Positions 1 to 6,906 are shown, counted from the first letter of the stretch. The stretch: DNA of 9,064 bases from Ruminococcus sp. AM22-13 (GCF_003471165.1 NZ_QRIL01000040.1:14690-23753); one strand, 5' to 3'. A program made the numbers and translations. The notes: a model not told the origin generated them from the letters alone.

Positions 1-26
1 ATTGATTTGTTTATTCCTTTTTTCAT
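1..26 (-). CDS. Start of a truncated minus-strand gene, product unknown
   Basis: Only the first eight codons are inside the window (MKKGINKS), read leftwards from an ATG at 26. The start is supported by a strong ribosome binding site, GGAGGAG on the minus strand at 43-37, ten bases before the ATG. An inverted repeat at 74-111 lies just upstream and could be its operator. Eight residues are too few to assign a family. The call rests on the Shine-Dalgarno sequence and start codon alone, so it is tentative. Confidence 0.45.
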
Positions 27-73
27 AAATAAGAATCTCCTCCAAATTCCGATTGAGATTTCACCTGTTTTAA

Positions 74-111
74 GAGATTTAATAACTGTTATATTTTGTT
101 ATTAAATTCTC
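74..111. repeat. AT-rich inverted repeat upstream of the left-edge gene
   Basis: GAGATTTAATAAC at 74-86 is complementary to GTTATTAAATTCTC at 98-111, apart from one extra base, across an 11-base spacer. It sits 30-70 bases upstream of the ribosome binding site of the gene entering at 26, where a promoter and operator would be expected. It lacks the GC-rich stem and T-run of a terminator. An operator role is inference from position. Confidence 0.4.
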
Positions 112-150
112 CGCAAACCCTTGAAAACACTGGATTTGTCGCAGGTGAGC

Positions 151-226
151 TTTCCCTTATTTTTTCCCTTGTGTTATATCGTCCCATCAGTGTTTATGAA
201 CTCTGATAAGGGCAAATACAAGGGCA
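151..226. repeat. Two inverted pairs of AAGGGNA half-sites, 12 bp apart within each pair
   Basis: TTTCCCTT occurs at 151-158 and 163-170, and AAGGGCA in the opposite orientation at 208-214 and 220-226. Within each pair the copies start exactly 12 bases apart, about one helical turn. A third pair with the same spacing (AAGGGCA 6881-6887, AAGGGAA 6893-6899) lies about 6.7 kb away; its 20-base block matches the reverse complement of 151-170 at 19 of 20 positions. Regularly spaced short repeats of this kind are typical of recombinase arm sites or cooperative regulator sites. The function here is inferred. Confidence 0.4.
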
Positions 227-261
227 CAGAGCAGATGTCCGGTGGACATCTGCTCTGTGCC
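223..261. repeat. Perfect 18-bp hairpin with a 3-base loop
   Basis: GGCACAGAGCAGATGTCC at 223-240 is perfectly complementary to 244-261, with loop GGT at 241-243. Neither strand has a T-run after the stem, so it is not a standard intrinsic terminator. The stem is far richer in GC than its surroundings, which suggests an inserted palindromic element or part of a mobile-element end. Short ORFs crossing it read similarly on both strands because of the palindrome and are not genes. Confidence 0.75.
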
Positions 262-398
262 GACCGAAGCGGCAGCGGAGACCAAAAAAATTATATAAAA
301 CAGTATAACATAAAATAAAAGTGACATGGTGGACTGATTGAAATGCTTCTTAATTTTTGCTACTAATGATTGATTAAATGATAAGGAGATGGGATACG

Positions 399-494
399 AT
401 GAGAACAATATTTGCAGAATACAATCCACAACGAAACAGCATTGACATTTATACAAATGTTGGCTATATGCTTCATTACACACAGGCTGCTTAA
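399..494 (+). CDS. 31-residue ORF, probable truncated remnant of a small mobile-element protein
   Basis: The ORF begins MRTIFAEYNPQRNSIDIYT and stops after MLHYTQAA. AAGGAG at 383-388 lies ten bases before the ATG, so a real start is plausible. The N-terminal 20 or so residues resemble the beginning of short uncharacterised proteins common on conjugative elements of Lachnospiraceae, which I recall as roughly 70-90 residues. If so, this copy has lost its C-terminal part near residue 25. It is the only plus-strand coding candidate in the window and stands alone, downstream of and convergent with the transporter operon. Family recognition is from memory and weak; it could also be an unrelated small peptide. 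Confidence 0.35.
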   Translation: MRTIFAEYNPQRNSIDIYTNVGYMLHYTQAA

Positions 495-610
495 TCAAAT
501 TTATTATAATTGATGAAAAATCGGTTGCATTTTGTCAAAAGTACAAAACTTTTTGAAACCAAGTGCTTTTAATTCCTGTTATGATACTGAGGATATCCCA
601 GCAATACTTG
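495..610. other. Intergenic region downstream of the permease; no strong terminator
   Basis: This is the gap between the small plus-strand ORF and the end of the convergent transporter operon. The only structure seen is a weak AT-rich stem, TCAAAAGT at 535-542 against ACTTTTTGA at 548-556 with one bulge. It lacks a GC-rich stem and a clear T-run in the minus direction. Where the transporter transcript ends is therefore not apparent. Confidence 0.3.
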
Positions 611-3055
611 CTATCCCTGATACCTTATTCTTTCTACCAGCGTTTCCTTTTTCAGATTACTGCTTAAAACGAGGGAAAGCACAATCTGCAAAAGGCTGAC
701 CAGCAAAATCATAGCAAGAATTGGTGTAATTGGAACATGATAGATATTCATTCCAAATATTCCATTATGTTTTGCATAGGAAAAAAGTGCATAGCCGAGC
801 GGCAGACCAATGATCAAAGCTACGCATATGGTGCCAACCGTAAAAATCAGTCCCTGTAACTGCAGGCATAAATTTAATTGTTTATTTGTCATACCCACAG
901 CCTGCAATACACCATATTCCTGCTTTTTTGTCGTAATATTCATAATCATGGTGTTTGCCATATTCATAAAACCGATGAGTCCTACAACCGCCATAAACAG
1001 ATAACAGCCAAGCTTCATCATGCGGGCTGCGACTTCTGCATATTGTAACTGCGCATGATAGGTATCCATTTTTATATGCGAAGTATTAGAAATCAAAGTA
1101 TTCAGACTTTGTTCTACAGATGCCACATCTTTTTTATCACAGTCCACCCACAGATAGCCATAGGCTGTTCCTCTCGGATTCATGGAACGGTATACACCTT
1201 CCGGAATGACAAGATAAGTGTCCGCACTTGCAAAGGATCCTGCAATCTTTCCCTGATAGGTATAGGTTCCACTTCCATTCTCAAAGTCAAATGCAATGGA
1301 TTCACCCGGAGCATATCCATCTTGTTCCATCCACATCGACCAACCAAAGAAAATTTCACCATTCTTTACCGCCTGATCATAGTCCATAGAGCCAATATCC
1401 CCGTCCTGGCGCATAAAATCAAAATCATTTTTACTCACAATATCAGCCGGAAATCTTGTTCCGTTCAGATTTACAGAGACAATCTCTCTCGTCATGACAT
1501 CTGTCACTCCTGGAATGCTTTTGATTTCTTCAATCAGCGAATCATTCAATAGATTATCCGTCAGAATCGTATCCAGATTATTCTCCGGATATTTTTCATC
1601 ATACTCATCAGAATAGTCAAGCTGCAGTTCAAATTGTCCATGATTTATGTAACGACGTGCTTCATGCTCCGTGTCAATATTTCCCACATAATTAGAGATA
1701 ATCACAAACAATGCGCAGGAAAGCCCCAGTGTGAGGATGGTACCAATGGTTCTTTTTGGATTACCCGTTATATTTGCCATTGCCATAGAAAACACGGTAA
1801 CATTTTTTCTGCCATTTCGTTTTCCTTTTTTTTGTGTTTCTGCATTTTCTAAATACCGTGTTGCCTCGATAGGTGAAATCCGTGAAACAATTTTCATTGG
1901 TTTACGCAGTGCCAAAGCAACGGTAAGAAATGATACGAAAATACAGAGAAGCATAACAGGCAGGGAAAACAGAGGCACCTGCTGATTTTGAACTTCCATA
2001 GAGCCAGTTTGGGTTGATACAAGGTTCCCCTGTTCTACCAGCCAGTTAAAACCGCATTTTGCAATCAGAAAGCCAAAAAGCAATCCAACCGGTATTGAAA
2101 AAATTGTCAAAAAAATGCCCTCTCTGAAGATCAGTTGTTTCATCTGCTTTTTTGTTGCTCCCAGAGCCTTGATTTTTCCATACTCCTGTATCTTGTTGGC
2201 AATACCGACCTGAAAAATATTATAAATGACCACAACAGAGAAAAGTACAATTGCAAGAATCAAAACCCCGCATACCGCAATCGTTTCATAACTCGGCTGC
2301 AAGACCCATTGCAAATAGAGATCATTGACTATAACGTTTTTTTCTTCGATCCCACAAGCTGCTGCAATCTGCTTTATAACCGAATCAATATTATTCATAG
2401 ATACATTTGCAGAATCATTTAAAGTAAAATAAATATTATACTGTCTGTCATTCTCTGCGACGTGCTCATCATAAAACTCCTGTGACCCGAAAGCAACATA
2501 AGATGCCTCGATGGTATACTCATCCCGATCATATAGGATTCCGCTGACAACAAATTCTTCCGGCTTATATTCTGACTGCATCCCTGCGCGGTAATCCAGT
2601 GTAACCGTATCTCCGATCTTTACATCACCATACCCCATTGCACGAAAAAATGCTCTTCCTGCGGCAATTTCCTGCATTTTTTCCGGATACTTTCCTTCCT
2701 TCAACTCATATTCTTTATTATAAGGAAGCATTTTTCTTGCAGTCTCATCCATGCAGACAAACCCGCCTTTTTCATTGCCTTTTATGATACCTTCGGTGCA
2801 CATAGTGCCTGTAGCATCTATTTCCGCACGGCGGTTTACTTCTTTTAACTGCGATCCGTCTGCGGAAACAAACAGACCATAATTGCTTCCATATGATCCT
2901 GCCGCCTGACTTTTCTGTAAATGAATTACCCCATTTCCCACAGTACTGATGATAACAAGCAGCATCGTGGCCAGACAGATTGCCATCATGATCAGTATAC
3001 TTCTTGTCCTGTTCCTTTTGTCATTGCTATATGCAATCCTGCTTATTGTCTTCAT
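611..3055 (-). CDS. ABC transporter permease, FtsX/MacB type, 814 residues
   Basis: This is the membrane subunit of an ABC exporter or envelope mechanotransmission complex. Topology read by eye: one membrane segment at about 19-39, a large extracytoplasmic MacB-like domain to about 255, three FtsX segments (about 258-281, 312-333, 362-384), another segment at about 437-457, a second extracytoplasmic domain to about 680, then three final segments (681-703, 731-755, 775-798). Each FtsX half carries a similar cytoplasmic coupling motif: EYGKIKALGATKKQM near 291-305 and EYGVLQAVGMTNKQL near 713-727. Its ATG overlaps the TGA of the ATPase gene (ATGA), so the two are translationally coupled. This two-module layout is longer than the 10-segment BceB type and closer to SalY/YtrF-like permeases. 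Antimicrobial peptide or envelope-stress handling is inferred from the linked two-component genes; the substrate is unknown. The frame is intact. Confidence 0.93.
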   Translation of the reverse strand: MKTISRIAYSNDKRNRTRSILIMMAICLATMLLVIISTVGNGVIHLQKSQAAGSYGSNYGLFVSADGSQLKEVNRRAEIDATGTMCTEGIIKGNEKGGFVCMDETARKMLPYNKEYELKEGKYPEKMQEIAAGRAFFRAMGYGDVKIGDTVTLDYRAGMQSEYKPEEFVVSGILYDRDEYTIEASYVAFGSQEFYDEHVAENDRQYNIYFTLNDSANVSMNNIDSVIKQIAAACGIEEKNVIVNDLYLQWVLQPSYETIAVCGVLILAIVLFSVVVIYNIFQVGIANKIQEYGKIKALGATKKQMKQLIFREGIFLTIFSIPVGLLFGFLIAKCGFNWLVEQGNLVSTQTGSMEVQNQQVPLFSLPVMLLCIFVSFLTVALALRKPMKIVSRISPIEATRYLENAETQKKGKRNGRKNVTVFSMAMANITGNPKRTIGTILTLGLSCALFVIISNYVGNIDTEHEARRYINHGQFELQLDYSDEYDEKYPENNLDTILTDNLLNDSLIEEIKSIPGVTDVMTREIVSVNLNGTRFPADIVSKNDFDFMRQDGDIGSMDYDQAVKNGEIFFGWSMWMEQDGYAPGESIAFDFENGSGTYTYQGKIAGSFASADTYLVIPEGVYRSMNPRGTAYGYLWVDCDKKDVASVEQSLNTLISNTSHIKMDTYHAQLQYAEVAARMMKLGCYLFMAVVGLIGFMNMANTMIMNITTKKQEYGVLQAVGMTNKQLNLCLQLQGLIFTVGTICVALIIGLPLGYALFSYAKHNGIFGMNIYHVPITPILAMILLVSLLQIVLSLVLSSNLKKETLVERIRYQG

Positions 3056-3726
3056 CTGAAATCCACCACCTGTCCGTCCTCAATCACCAGAATACGGTCA
3101 GCGACCTGTGCAATTTCGTCATCATGGGTAATCATTACAATTGTCTGTCCATATTTTTTTGCTGTCATCTTAAGCAGAGCGATTACCTCATCACTGGTCT
3201 TAGAATCAAGATTGCCTGTCGGCTCATCCGCAAATATAATTTCCGGACGATTCACCAGTGCTCTTGCAATTGCTACTCTCTGCTGCTGTCCTCCGGATAA
3301 CTGATTTGGCAGATTATAAATCCGGTTTTCAATCCCCAGAGTTGCAATAATATCATTTACATACGCTTCATCCACTTTTCTTCCATCCAGCCCCAGTGGC
3401 AGTACAATATTTTCCCAGACATTAACAGATGAAACCAGATTAAATGCCTGAAAAACAAATCCGATTTTTCTTCTGCGGAAAACAGCAAGGGCATCTTCCT
3501 TCATCCTGTATAAATCTTTCCCCGCTAAAGTAACTCTGCCTTTTGTCGGGGTATCAAGCCCTCCAAGCATATGAAGTAATGTACTTTTACCGGAACCTGA
3601 CTTTCCAACAATTGCGACAAATTCTCCCTGCTCAATCTGAATGTCCACCTGATTTACCGCTTTGACCTGATTCTCACCTGCACCATAAAACTTACAAAGC
3701 TGCCTGGTTTCTAATATCACACTCAT
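3052..3726 (-). CDS. ABC transporter ATP-binding protein, MacB/LolD/SalX type
   Basis: This 224-residue nucleotide-binding subunit powers the adjacent permease. All hallmarks are visible: Walker A GKSGSGKST (41-49), Q-loop glutamine at 93, signature LSGGQQQR (143-150), Walker B IIFADEPT (163-170) with catalytic Glu168, D-loop NLDS, and switch His201. The extended Walker B and D-loop run (DEPTGNLDS) is typical of the MacB/LolD family. The start is placed at the ATG at 3726, because AAAAGGAGG lies six bases upstream; the longer reading would begin at a TTG inside the ribosome binding site. The last codon runs into the permease start (ATGA). The gene follows a promoter region behind the kinase terminator, so it heads its own operon. 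Confidence 0.95.
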   Translation of the reverse strand: MSVILETRQLCKFYGAGENQVKAVNQVDIQIEQGEFVAIVGKSGSGKSTLLHMLGGLDTPTKGRVTLAGKDLYRMKEDALAVFRRRKIGFVFQAFNLVSSVNVWENIVLPLGLDGRKVDEAYVNDIIATLGIENRIYNLPNQLSGGQQQRVAIARALVNRPEIIFADEPTGNLDSKTSDEVIALLKMTAKKYGQTIVMITHDDEIAQVADRILVIEDGQVVDFR

Positions 3727-3849
3727 GTGTTGCCTCCTTTTCAATTCTGTAAAGCGTACCTTTTCAGCACACTTTCTTTGCCTGTTTATATATCATTTTT
3801 CAACCTACATGCTGATTGTAGCAATATAATCTTTCATTTCACTTTCAAA
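3727..3849 (-). promoter_or_regulatory. Promoter region of the ABC transporter operon
   Basis: Transcription of the transporter must start here, because a strong terminator closes the upstream operon. Minus-strand candidates are a TTGAAA at 3848-3843, TATATT at 3828-3823 and TACAAT at 3820-3815. No pair has the ideal 17-base spacing (14 and 22 bases), as is common for promoters that need an activator. A further pair CTACA (3805-3809) and TGTAG (3817-3821) is inverted with a 7-base gap. The exact start site cannot be fixed from the sequence. Confidence 0.4.
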
Positions 3850-3893
3850 AATTGGGCAGAAATCTTACAGAATTGTAAGATTTCTGCCCAATT
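3850..3893 (-). terminator. Strong intrinsic terminator of the regulator-kinase operon, with a BceR-like operator at its apex
   Basis: Positions 3850-3869 and 3874-3893 form a perfect 20-bp stem with a 4-base loop (GAAT). On the minus strand the stem begins about six bases after the kinase stop codon, and a TTTTT run follows the base of the stem, a classical Rho-independent arrangement. The top of the stem reads TTACA-GAAT-TGTAA (3865-3878), which matches the TTACA-N4-TGTAA arrangement reported for BceR-family regulators. The same DNA may therefore end one operon and act as the activator site for the next. Confidence 0.88.
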
Positions 3894-3898
3894 AAAAT

Positions 3899-5143
3899 TT
3901 AACCAACATATGGTAATTGAATCACAAACGTGCTTCCTTTTTTCTTTATGCCGGAGATTACCGTGATCATACCTCCGTGTTTTTCGATAATTTCTCTCGA
4001 TAGAAAAAGTCCGATTCCCGTGCCACTCTCTTCCCTGACCTCCCTGGAACCTCCTCTGTAAAATCGTTGAAAAATTTTGTGATACTCATTCTGCGGAATA
4101 CCGATTCCCTGATCCTCAATTTCCATTCTTACAAGATCGTTTCTTTTTTGTAACCGGATAAATATTTTTGAACCACCCGGACTGTACTTGACCGCATTAT
4201 CCAGAACGTTGATAAAAGCTTCACCAAGCCACCTTTTATCCTGCACAACCATGCATGTTTCCAGCTCTCTTGCATAGTCAAAAACGAATTCAATTTCTTT
4301 CTCATCCGCTTTTGGATAAGTACGGTTCACAGCAGATATGACAGTATCCATAAGCGGAAGTTTTTTCTTATTAATCTGAATCAGTCCGGTTTCCATCTTG
4401 GATATTTCAAGAAGCGACTGCAATAATGTCTCCAGTCCATCCAGAGCACTCCGACAACGAATACGAAACTCCTCCTGTTCTGTGGCACTTAAGTCATTCT
4501 GCATCAGCACACTAAAACATGTATCCAAAGCTGCAACCGGTGTCTTTAACTGGTGAGAGATATCAGAAACAATTTCTTTCGTGCTCTCTTTTTCTTCCCG
4601 TGCTTCTTCCTTTAGCAACTGAATATGATGTCCGATTGCTTCAAGCTGGTCATTCAATTTTTCCAGTTCAGCGTGATTTTCCGTTTTCAGTAAATCATCA
4701 AATTTATTTTCACGGAATCTGATCAGAATTTCTTCTAACTGGTCTAAAATTTTCTGATGACACGCATCTTCTGTCTTCTTCCAATAAAATAAAATAATCA
4801 AAAGAAGCACGCATATCACAGTGCTTACAGCACCGGTCACCATAACCTGATGCCGGAATTGCGAATAAAACACATTCCCTTTATTTCCCCAGTATCCATA
4901 TTGCTCCAATAATCGCCTTCCCTGTTCGTTGGTTTCAATATCCTTATCCTTAAGCAATTCCGAAACAGCATCCAGCCCGGAAAATTTTTCCTTTGCTGCA
5001 ATTTCTGTCATAAGATTCATTTTATATTTATAATCTTCATAAAACACATACGTGGTAAAGCAATTTAATATTGCAAACAATAATATAACAGGTAATACCA
5101 AGGAGAGCACTACTGTAATCTTCTTGCGATATCTCTTTGTCAC
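3899..5143 (-). CDS. Sensor histidine kinase with an extracytoplasmic sensing loop
   Basis: This 414-residue membrane kinase should autophosphorylate and pass phosphate to the adjacent regulator. Two membrane segments (about 9-33 and 103-121) enclose a loop of about 70 residues, so it is not the short-loop intramembrane-sensing BceS type. A helical linker, probably coiled-coil, precedes HisKA with SHQLKTP and phospho-acceptor His197. The ATPase domain shows the N box (NVLDNAVKYS, about 312-321), G1 (DQGIGIP, from 344), F box (FQRFYRG) and G2 (GTGIGLFLS, from 374). I chose GTG at 5143 as the start: AGGAGG lies seven bases upstream and the GTGA overlaps the regulator's TGA. An in-frame ATG at 5164 would lie inside the regulator gene and precede that ribosome binding site. 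It ends at a strong terminator. Confidence 0.93.
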   Translation of the reverse strand: MTKRYRKKITVVLSLVLPVILLFAILNCFTTYVFYEDYKYKMNLMTEIAAKEKFSGLDAVSELLKDKDIETNEQGRRLLEQYGYWGNKGNVFYSQFRHQVMVTGAVSTVICVLLLIILFYWKKTEDACHQKILDQLEEILIRFRENKFDDLLKTENHAELEKLNDQLEAIGHHIQLLKEEAREEKESTKEIVSDISHQLKTPVAALDTCFSVLMQNDLSATEQEEFRIRCRSALDGLETLLQSLLEISKMETGLIQINKKKLPLMDTVISAVNRTYPKADEKEIEFVFDYARELETCMVVQDKRWLGEAFINVLDNAVKYSPGGSKIFIRLQKRNDLVRMEIEDQGIGIPQNEYHKIFQRFYRGGSREVREESGTGIGLFLSREIIEKHGGMITVISGIKKKGSTFVIQLPYVG

Positions 5144-5829
5144 TGCCTTACCTCCTGATTCCATATATACCCAAGACCTCTGATATTCTTTATATAGACC
5201 GGTGCAGCCGGATTGTCTTCGATTTTCTCACGGAGTCTTCTGATATTGACAGCGATTGTATTTTCATCCACAAAATCCCCTTCCAGATCAAACACATTTT
5301 CCAATATTTGTGTTTTTGAAAGAATCTGTTTCGGATTCTGAAGAAAAAAAGTCAGCATTTTCAACTCCGTTTTTGTCAGACTGATTTCACGACTCTTTAT
5401 CAGGACTTTCATTTCTCCTGCGATAAATACGATATCTCCCGAAATCATCTTTCCGACTTCCGTTTTCTCCTGTCTGCGGCGGAAATGTGCTTCTATTTTC
5501 AAAAGAAGTACCGAAAGACTAAACGGCTTTGTAATATAATCATCTGCCCCTGCTTCATATCCCATGACCTGATCCATCTCCTGATCTAGTGCTGTAAGAC
5601 AAATAATGTATGTATTATAATTGCATCTCATCCACCTTACAAATTCCAGTCCATTCCCATCCGGAAGATTCACATCACAAATGGTAACATCCACATTATT
5701 ATCACTTGCAATTCTTTTCGCTTTTTTCATTGATTCTGCTGAAAAAACCTCATATCCGGATTTTTTCAGTGAGAATGTAATTCCACGATTTAAATTTTCA
5801 TCATCTTCAACCACGAGTATACCTGGCAT
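5140..5829 (-). CDS. Response regulator, OmpR/PhoB family
   Basis: This 229-residue DNA-binding regulator is the partner of the kinase directly downstream. The receiver domain shows the acidic pocket Glu8-Asp9-Asp10, phospho-acceptor Asp52 (ICDVNLPDGNG), switch Thr79, and Lys101 before proline (ITKPF). The C-terminal winged helix spans about 130-229 and contains LTKTELKMLTFF, the recognition-helix region VDENTIAVNIRRLREKI, and the hairpin IRGLGYIW. The ATG at 5829 has an AGAGAGG about ten bases upstream. Its stop overlaps the GTG start of the kinase. Likely targets are its own operon and the transporter operon; the TTACA-N4-TGTAA site upstream of the transporter promoter is a candidate binding site. 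Confidence 0.95.
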   Translation of the reverse strand: MPGILVVEDDENLNRGITFSLKKSGYEVFSAESMKKAKRIASDNNVDVTICDVNLPDGNGLEFVRWMRCNYNTYIICLTALDQEMDQVMGYEAGADDYITKPFSLSVLLLKIEAHFRRRQEKTEVGKMISGDIVFIAGEMKVLIKSREISLTKTELKMLTFFLQNPKQILSKTQILENVFDLEGDFVDENTIAVNIRRLREKIEDNPAAPVYIKNIRGLGYIWNQEVRQ

Positions 5830-5860
5830 AGCATATGCACCTCTCTTTATTAACTATATA

Positions 5861-5889
5861 TATTTAATATCAGAGTACTGCTTCTGCAA
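5861..5889 (-). promoter_or_regulatory. Candidate promoter of the regulator-kinase operon
   Basis: On the minus strand TTGCAG (5889-5884) and TAAATA (5866-5861) are separated by 17 bases, which would give a leader of about 25 bases before the regulator ATG. The -10 match is poor, so this is a weak prediction. The elements overlap the 3' end of the broken ORF upstream, so the promoter would have been acquired or exposed at that junction. Confidence 0.3.
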
Positions 5890-6189
5890 TTCTCTCATCG
5901 TTTGTATCTCCAAAAGATAAAACAATGGAACTATCGTCAGCACTGTTATCCTCTGAAAGGAGTCGTCAAATATGCTTTTGCTTTTTCAATGCCGGAAGTG
6001 TGGCAAGTTCTTCTGTCGGAGTAAGCATTATACAGCGTCTGTTTCCAATATATGCTGTGTGAAAATCATAACTCCCTGCAATATAAACAGGCAAAGAATC
6101 CTGATGATTCCCTGCTTCATATTTTATAGAAATTCCGAATACGCTTGTAAGGATATTTCTTATTCCCCTTTTAACTTAATTTCTTTCAT
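5870..6189 (-). pseudogene. Broken small ORF, possibly related to MarR-like winged-helix proteins
   Basis: An ATG at 6189 overlaps the TGA of the AbiEii remnant (ATGA) and reads MKEIKLKGE before a stop. A single-base shift restores a long frame that is open from about 6172 and reads RNILTSVFGISIKYEAGNH and later RRCIMLTPTEELATLPALKK. That frame meets one in-frame TGA at 5968-5966, then continues (SEDNSADDSSIVLSFGDTN) to a stop at 5870. The part containing LPVYIAGSYDF recalls the N-terminal part of proteins annotated as MarR-family in Clostridia, but this is from memory and weak. The visible damage is one frameshift and one nonsense codon, probably with a missing C-terminus. The ATGA overlap suggests it was the third gene of the AbiE operon. 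Confidence 0.45.
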
Positions 6190-6786
6190 TTTAACATACT
6201 TCCATATAATGTACAAATTGATTTCATAATTGTATGCCATGAAATATCAGCAGCGTAAGAATAATTTTTTTGATATGTTTTCCATAAATTTTCCATAACA
6301 GAACTTATTTCTATTTCATCAAATATTTCTCTTCTATCCCCAGAGTTTATCTGCTCCAATGTTCCACGTTTTCTTGCAGTTGCCACAAGTGCATTCCATA
6401 AAACTTGCTTTTTGAGTTGTTCTCCATGCAACTTTTGTAAAATATAAATATCATAAAAATCTCTCATTCGTGTATTTGTAACGTTTCGGCTAATAACAGT
6501 TTCCAGTTTTTCAGCCAATACCGTTTCCAGATTATATGCCCATACCTCGATTGTGCGATCTTCAAGCATAAGATTAAATTTGTACTTGATTTCTCTTGGT
6601 GTGATTACATCCCCTGTAGAAATATCAATCTTTAATGGGGTGATTACACCATCGAATTTTGTTTCCATGCTTACACGAACACCCGGATAATCTGCTTCTT
6701 CCATGATTTCCGATATCCGTTTGATTCGAAACGAAACGCCATCGTTCAGGGGGATTGATATAATTTTGGATATAAGCTTGCTCTAA
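6186..6786 (-). pseudogene. abiEii: AbiEii/AbiGii nucleotidyltransferase toxin, N-terminally truncated
   Basis: AbiEii is the toxin half of type IV toxin-antitoxin phage-defence systems and belongs to the DNA polymerase beta-like nucleotidyltransferases. The frame is open from just after a TAG at 6786-6784 to a TGA at 6188-6186; the first ATG at 6704 is internal to the homologous region. It retains the block VSFRIKRISEI, the LKIDISTGDVITPREI segment with the later acidic motif, and LAEKLETVISRN followed by MRDFYDIYIL. The N-terminal portion that normally carries the GG(S/T)x(L/M) motif and the DxD/E metal ligands is absent. A protein starting at 6704 would be 172 residues against roughly 280-300 for the family, and should be catalytically dead. 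It is joined to the AbiEi fragment at about 6776-6785. Confidence 0.8.
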
Positions 6787-6906
6787 TCCTCGTTCCTTCA
6801 CATAGGCATAAAACACAGACTTACTAATTCCATTATTTAGGACTTGAAATGTCTGAATTGTCCCTCCACATTCACGCAATAAGGGCAAAAATAAGGGAAA
6901 ATACAT
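6780..6906 (-). pseudogene. abiEi: AbiEi-family antitoxin, N-terminal winged-helix fragment
   Basis: The 5' part of this reading frame, LPLLRECGGTIQTFQVLNNG followed by ISKSVFYAYVKERGLEQ, matches the N-terminal winged-helix domain of AbiEi antitoxins, which bind DNA and repress their operon. Homology ends near codon 43 at about 6780. From there the frame runs into abiEii sequence in the wrong frame and stops at 6625, producing a 93-residue hybrid with a meaningless tail. About 150 antitoxin residues and the start of the toxin are therefore missing. The ATG at 6906 sits three bases beyond the stop of the GNAT stub and has no clear ribosome binding site. Its first residues overlap the AAGGGNA repeat at 6881-6899. 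Confidence 0.65.
6881..6900. repeat. Third AAGGGNA pair, inverted copy of the block at 151-170
   Basis: AAGGGCA at 6881-6887 and AAGGGAA at 6893-6899 start 12 bases apart, the same spacing as both pairs near the left edge. The 20-base block is the reverse complement of 151-170 with a single mismatch. It lies exactly where the GNAT remnant gives way to the AbiEi remnant, so it may mark a recombination junction. The T/C-rich composition raises the chance of coincidence. Confidence 0.4.

Noticed and set aside
187..498. 103-codon minus-strand ORF
   Set aside because: It runs through the perfect palindrome and antisense to the small ORF at 399-494. Its repeated-looking peptide arises from the palindrome, and no ribosome binding site supports it.
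1055..1552. 165-codon plus-strand ORF
   Set aside because: It lies entirely antisense within the intact permease gene and shows no family resemblance; it is a shadow of the real frame.
3744..5164. Upstream starts for the ABC ATPase (TTG at 3744) and the kinase (ATG at 5164)
   Set aside because: In both cases the extra codons include the strong AGGAGG ribosome binding site, which fits the downstream starts at 3726 and 5143.
5966..5968. Read-through or recoding of the in-frame TGA
   Set aside because: The same ORF also carries a frameshift, so decay explains the stop better than selenocysteine or read-through; no recoding element was seen.
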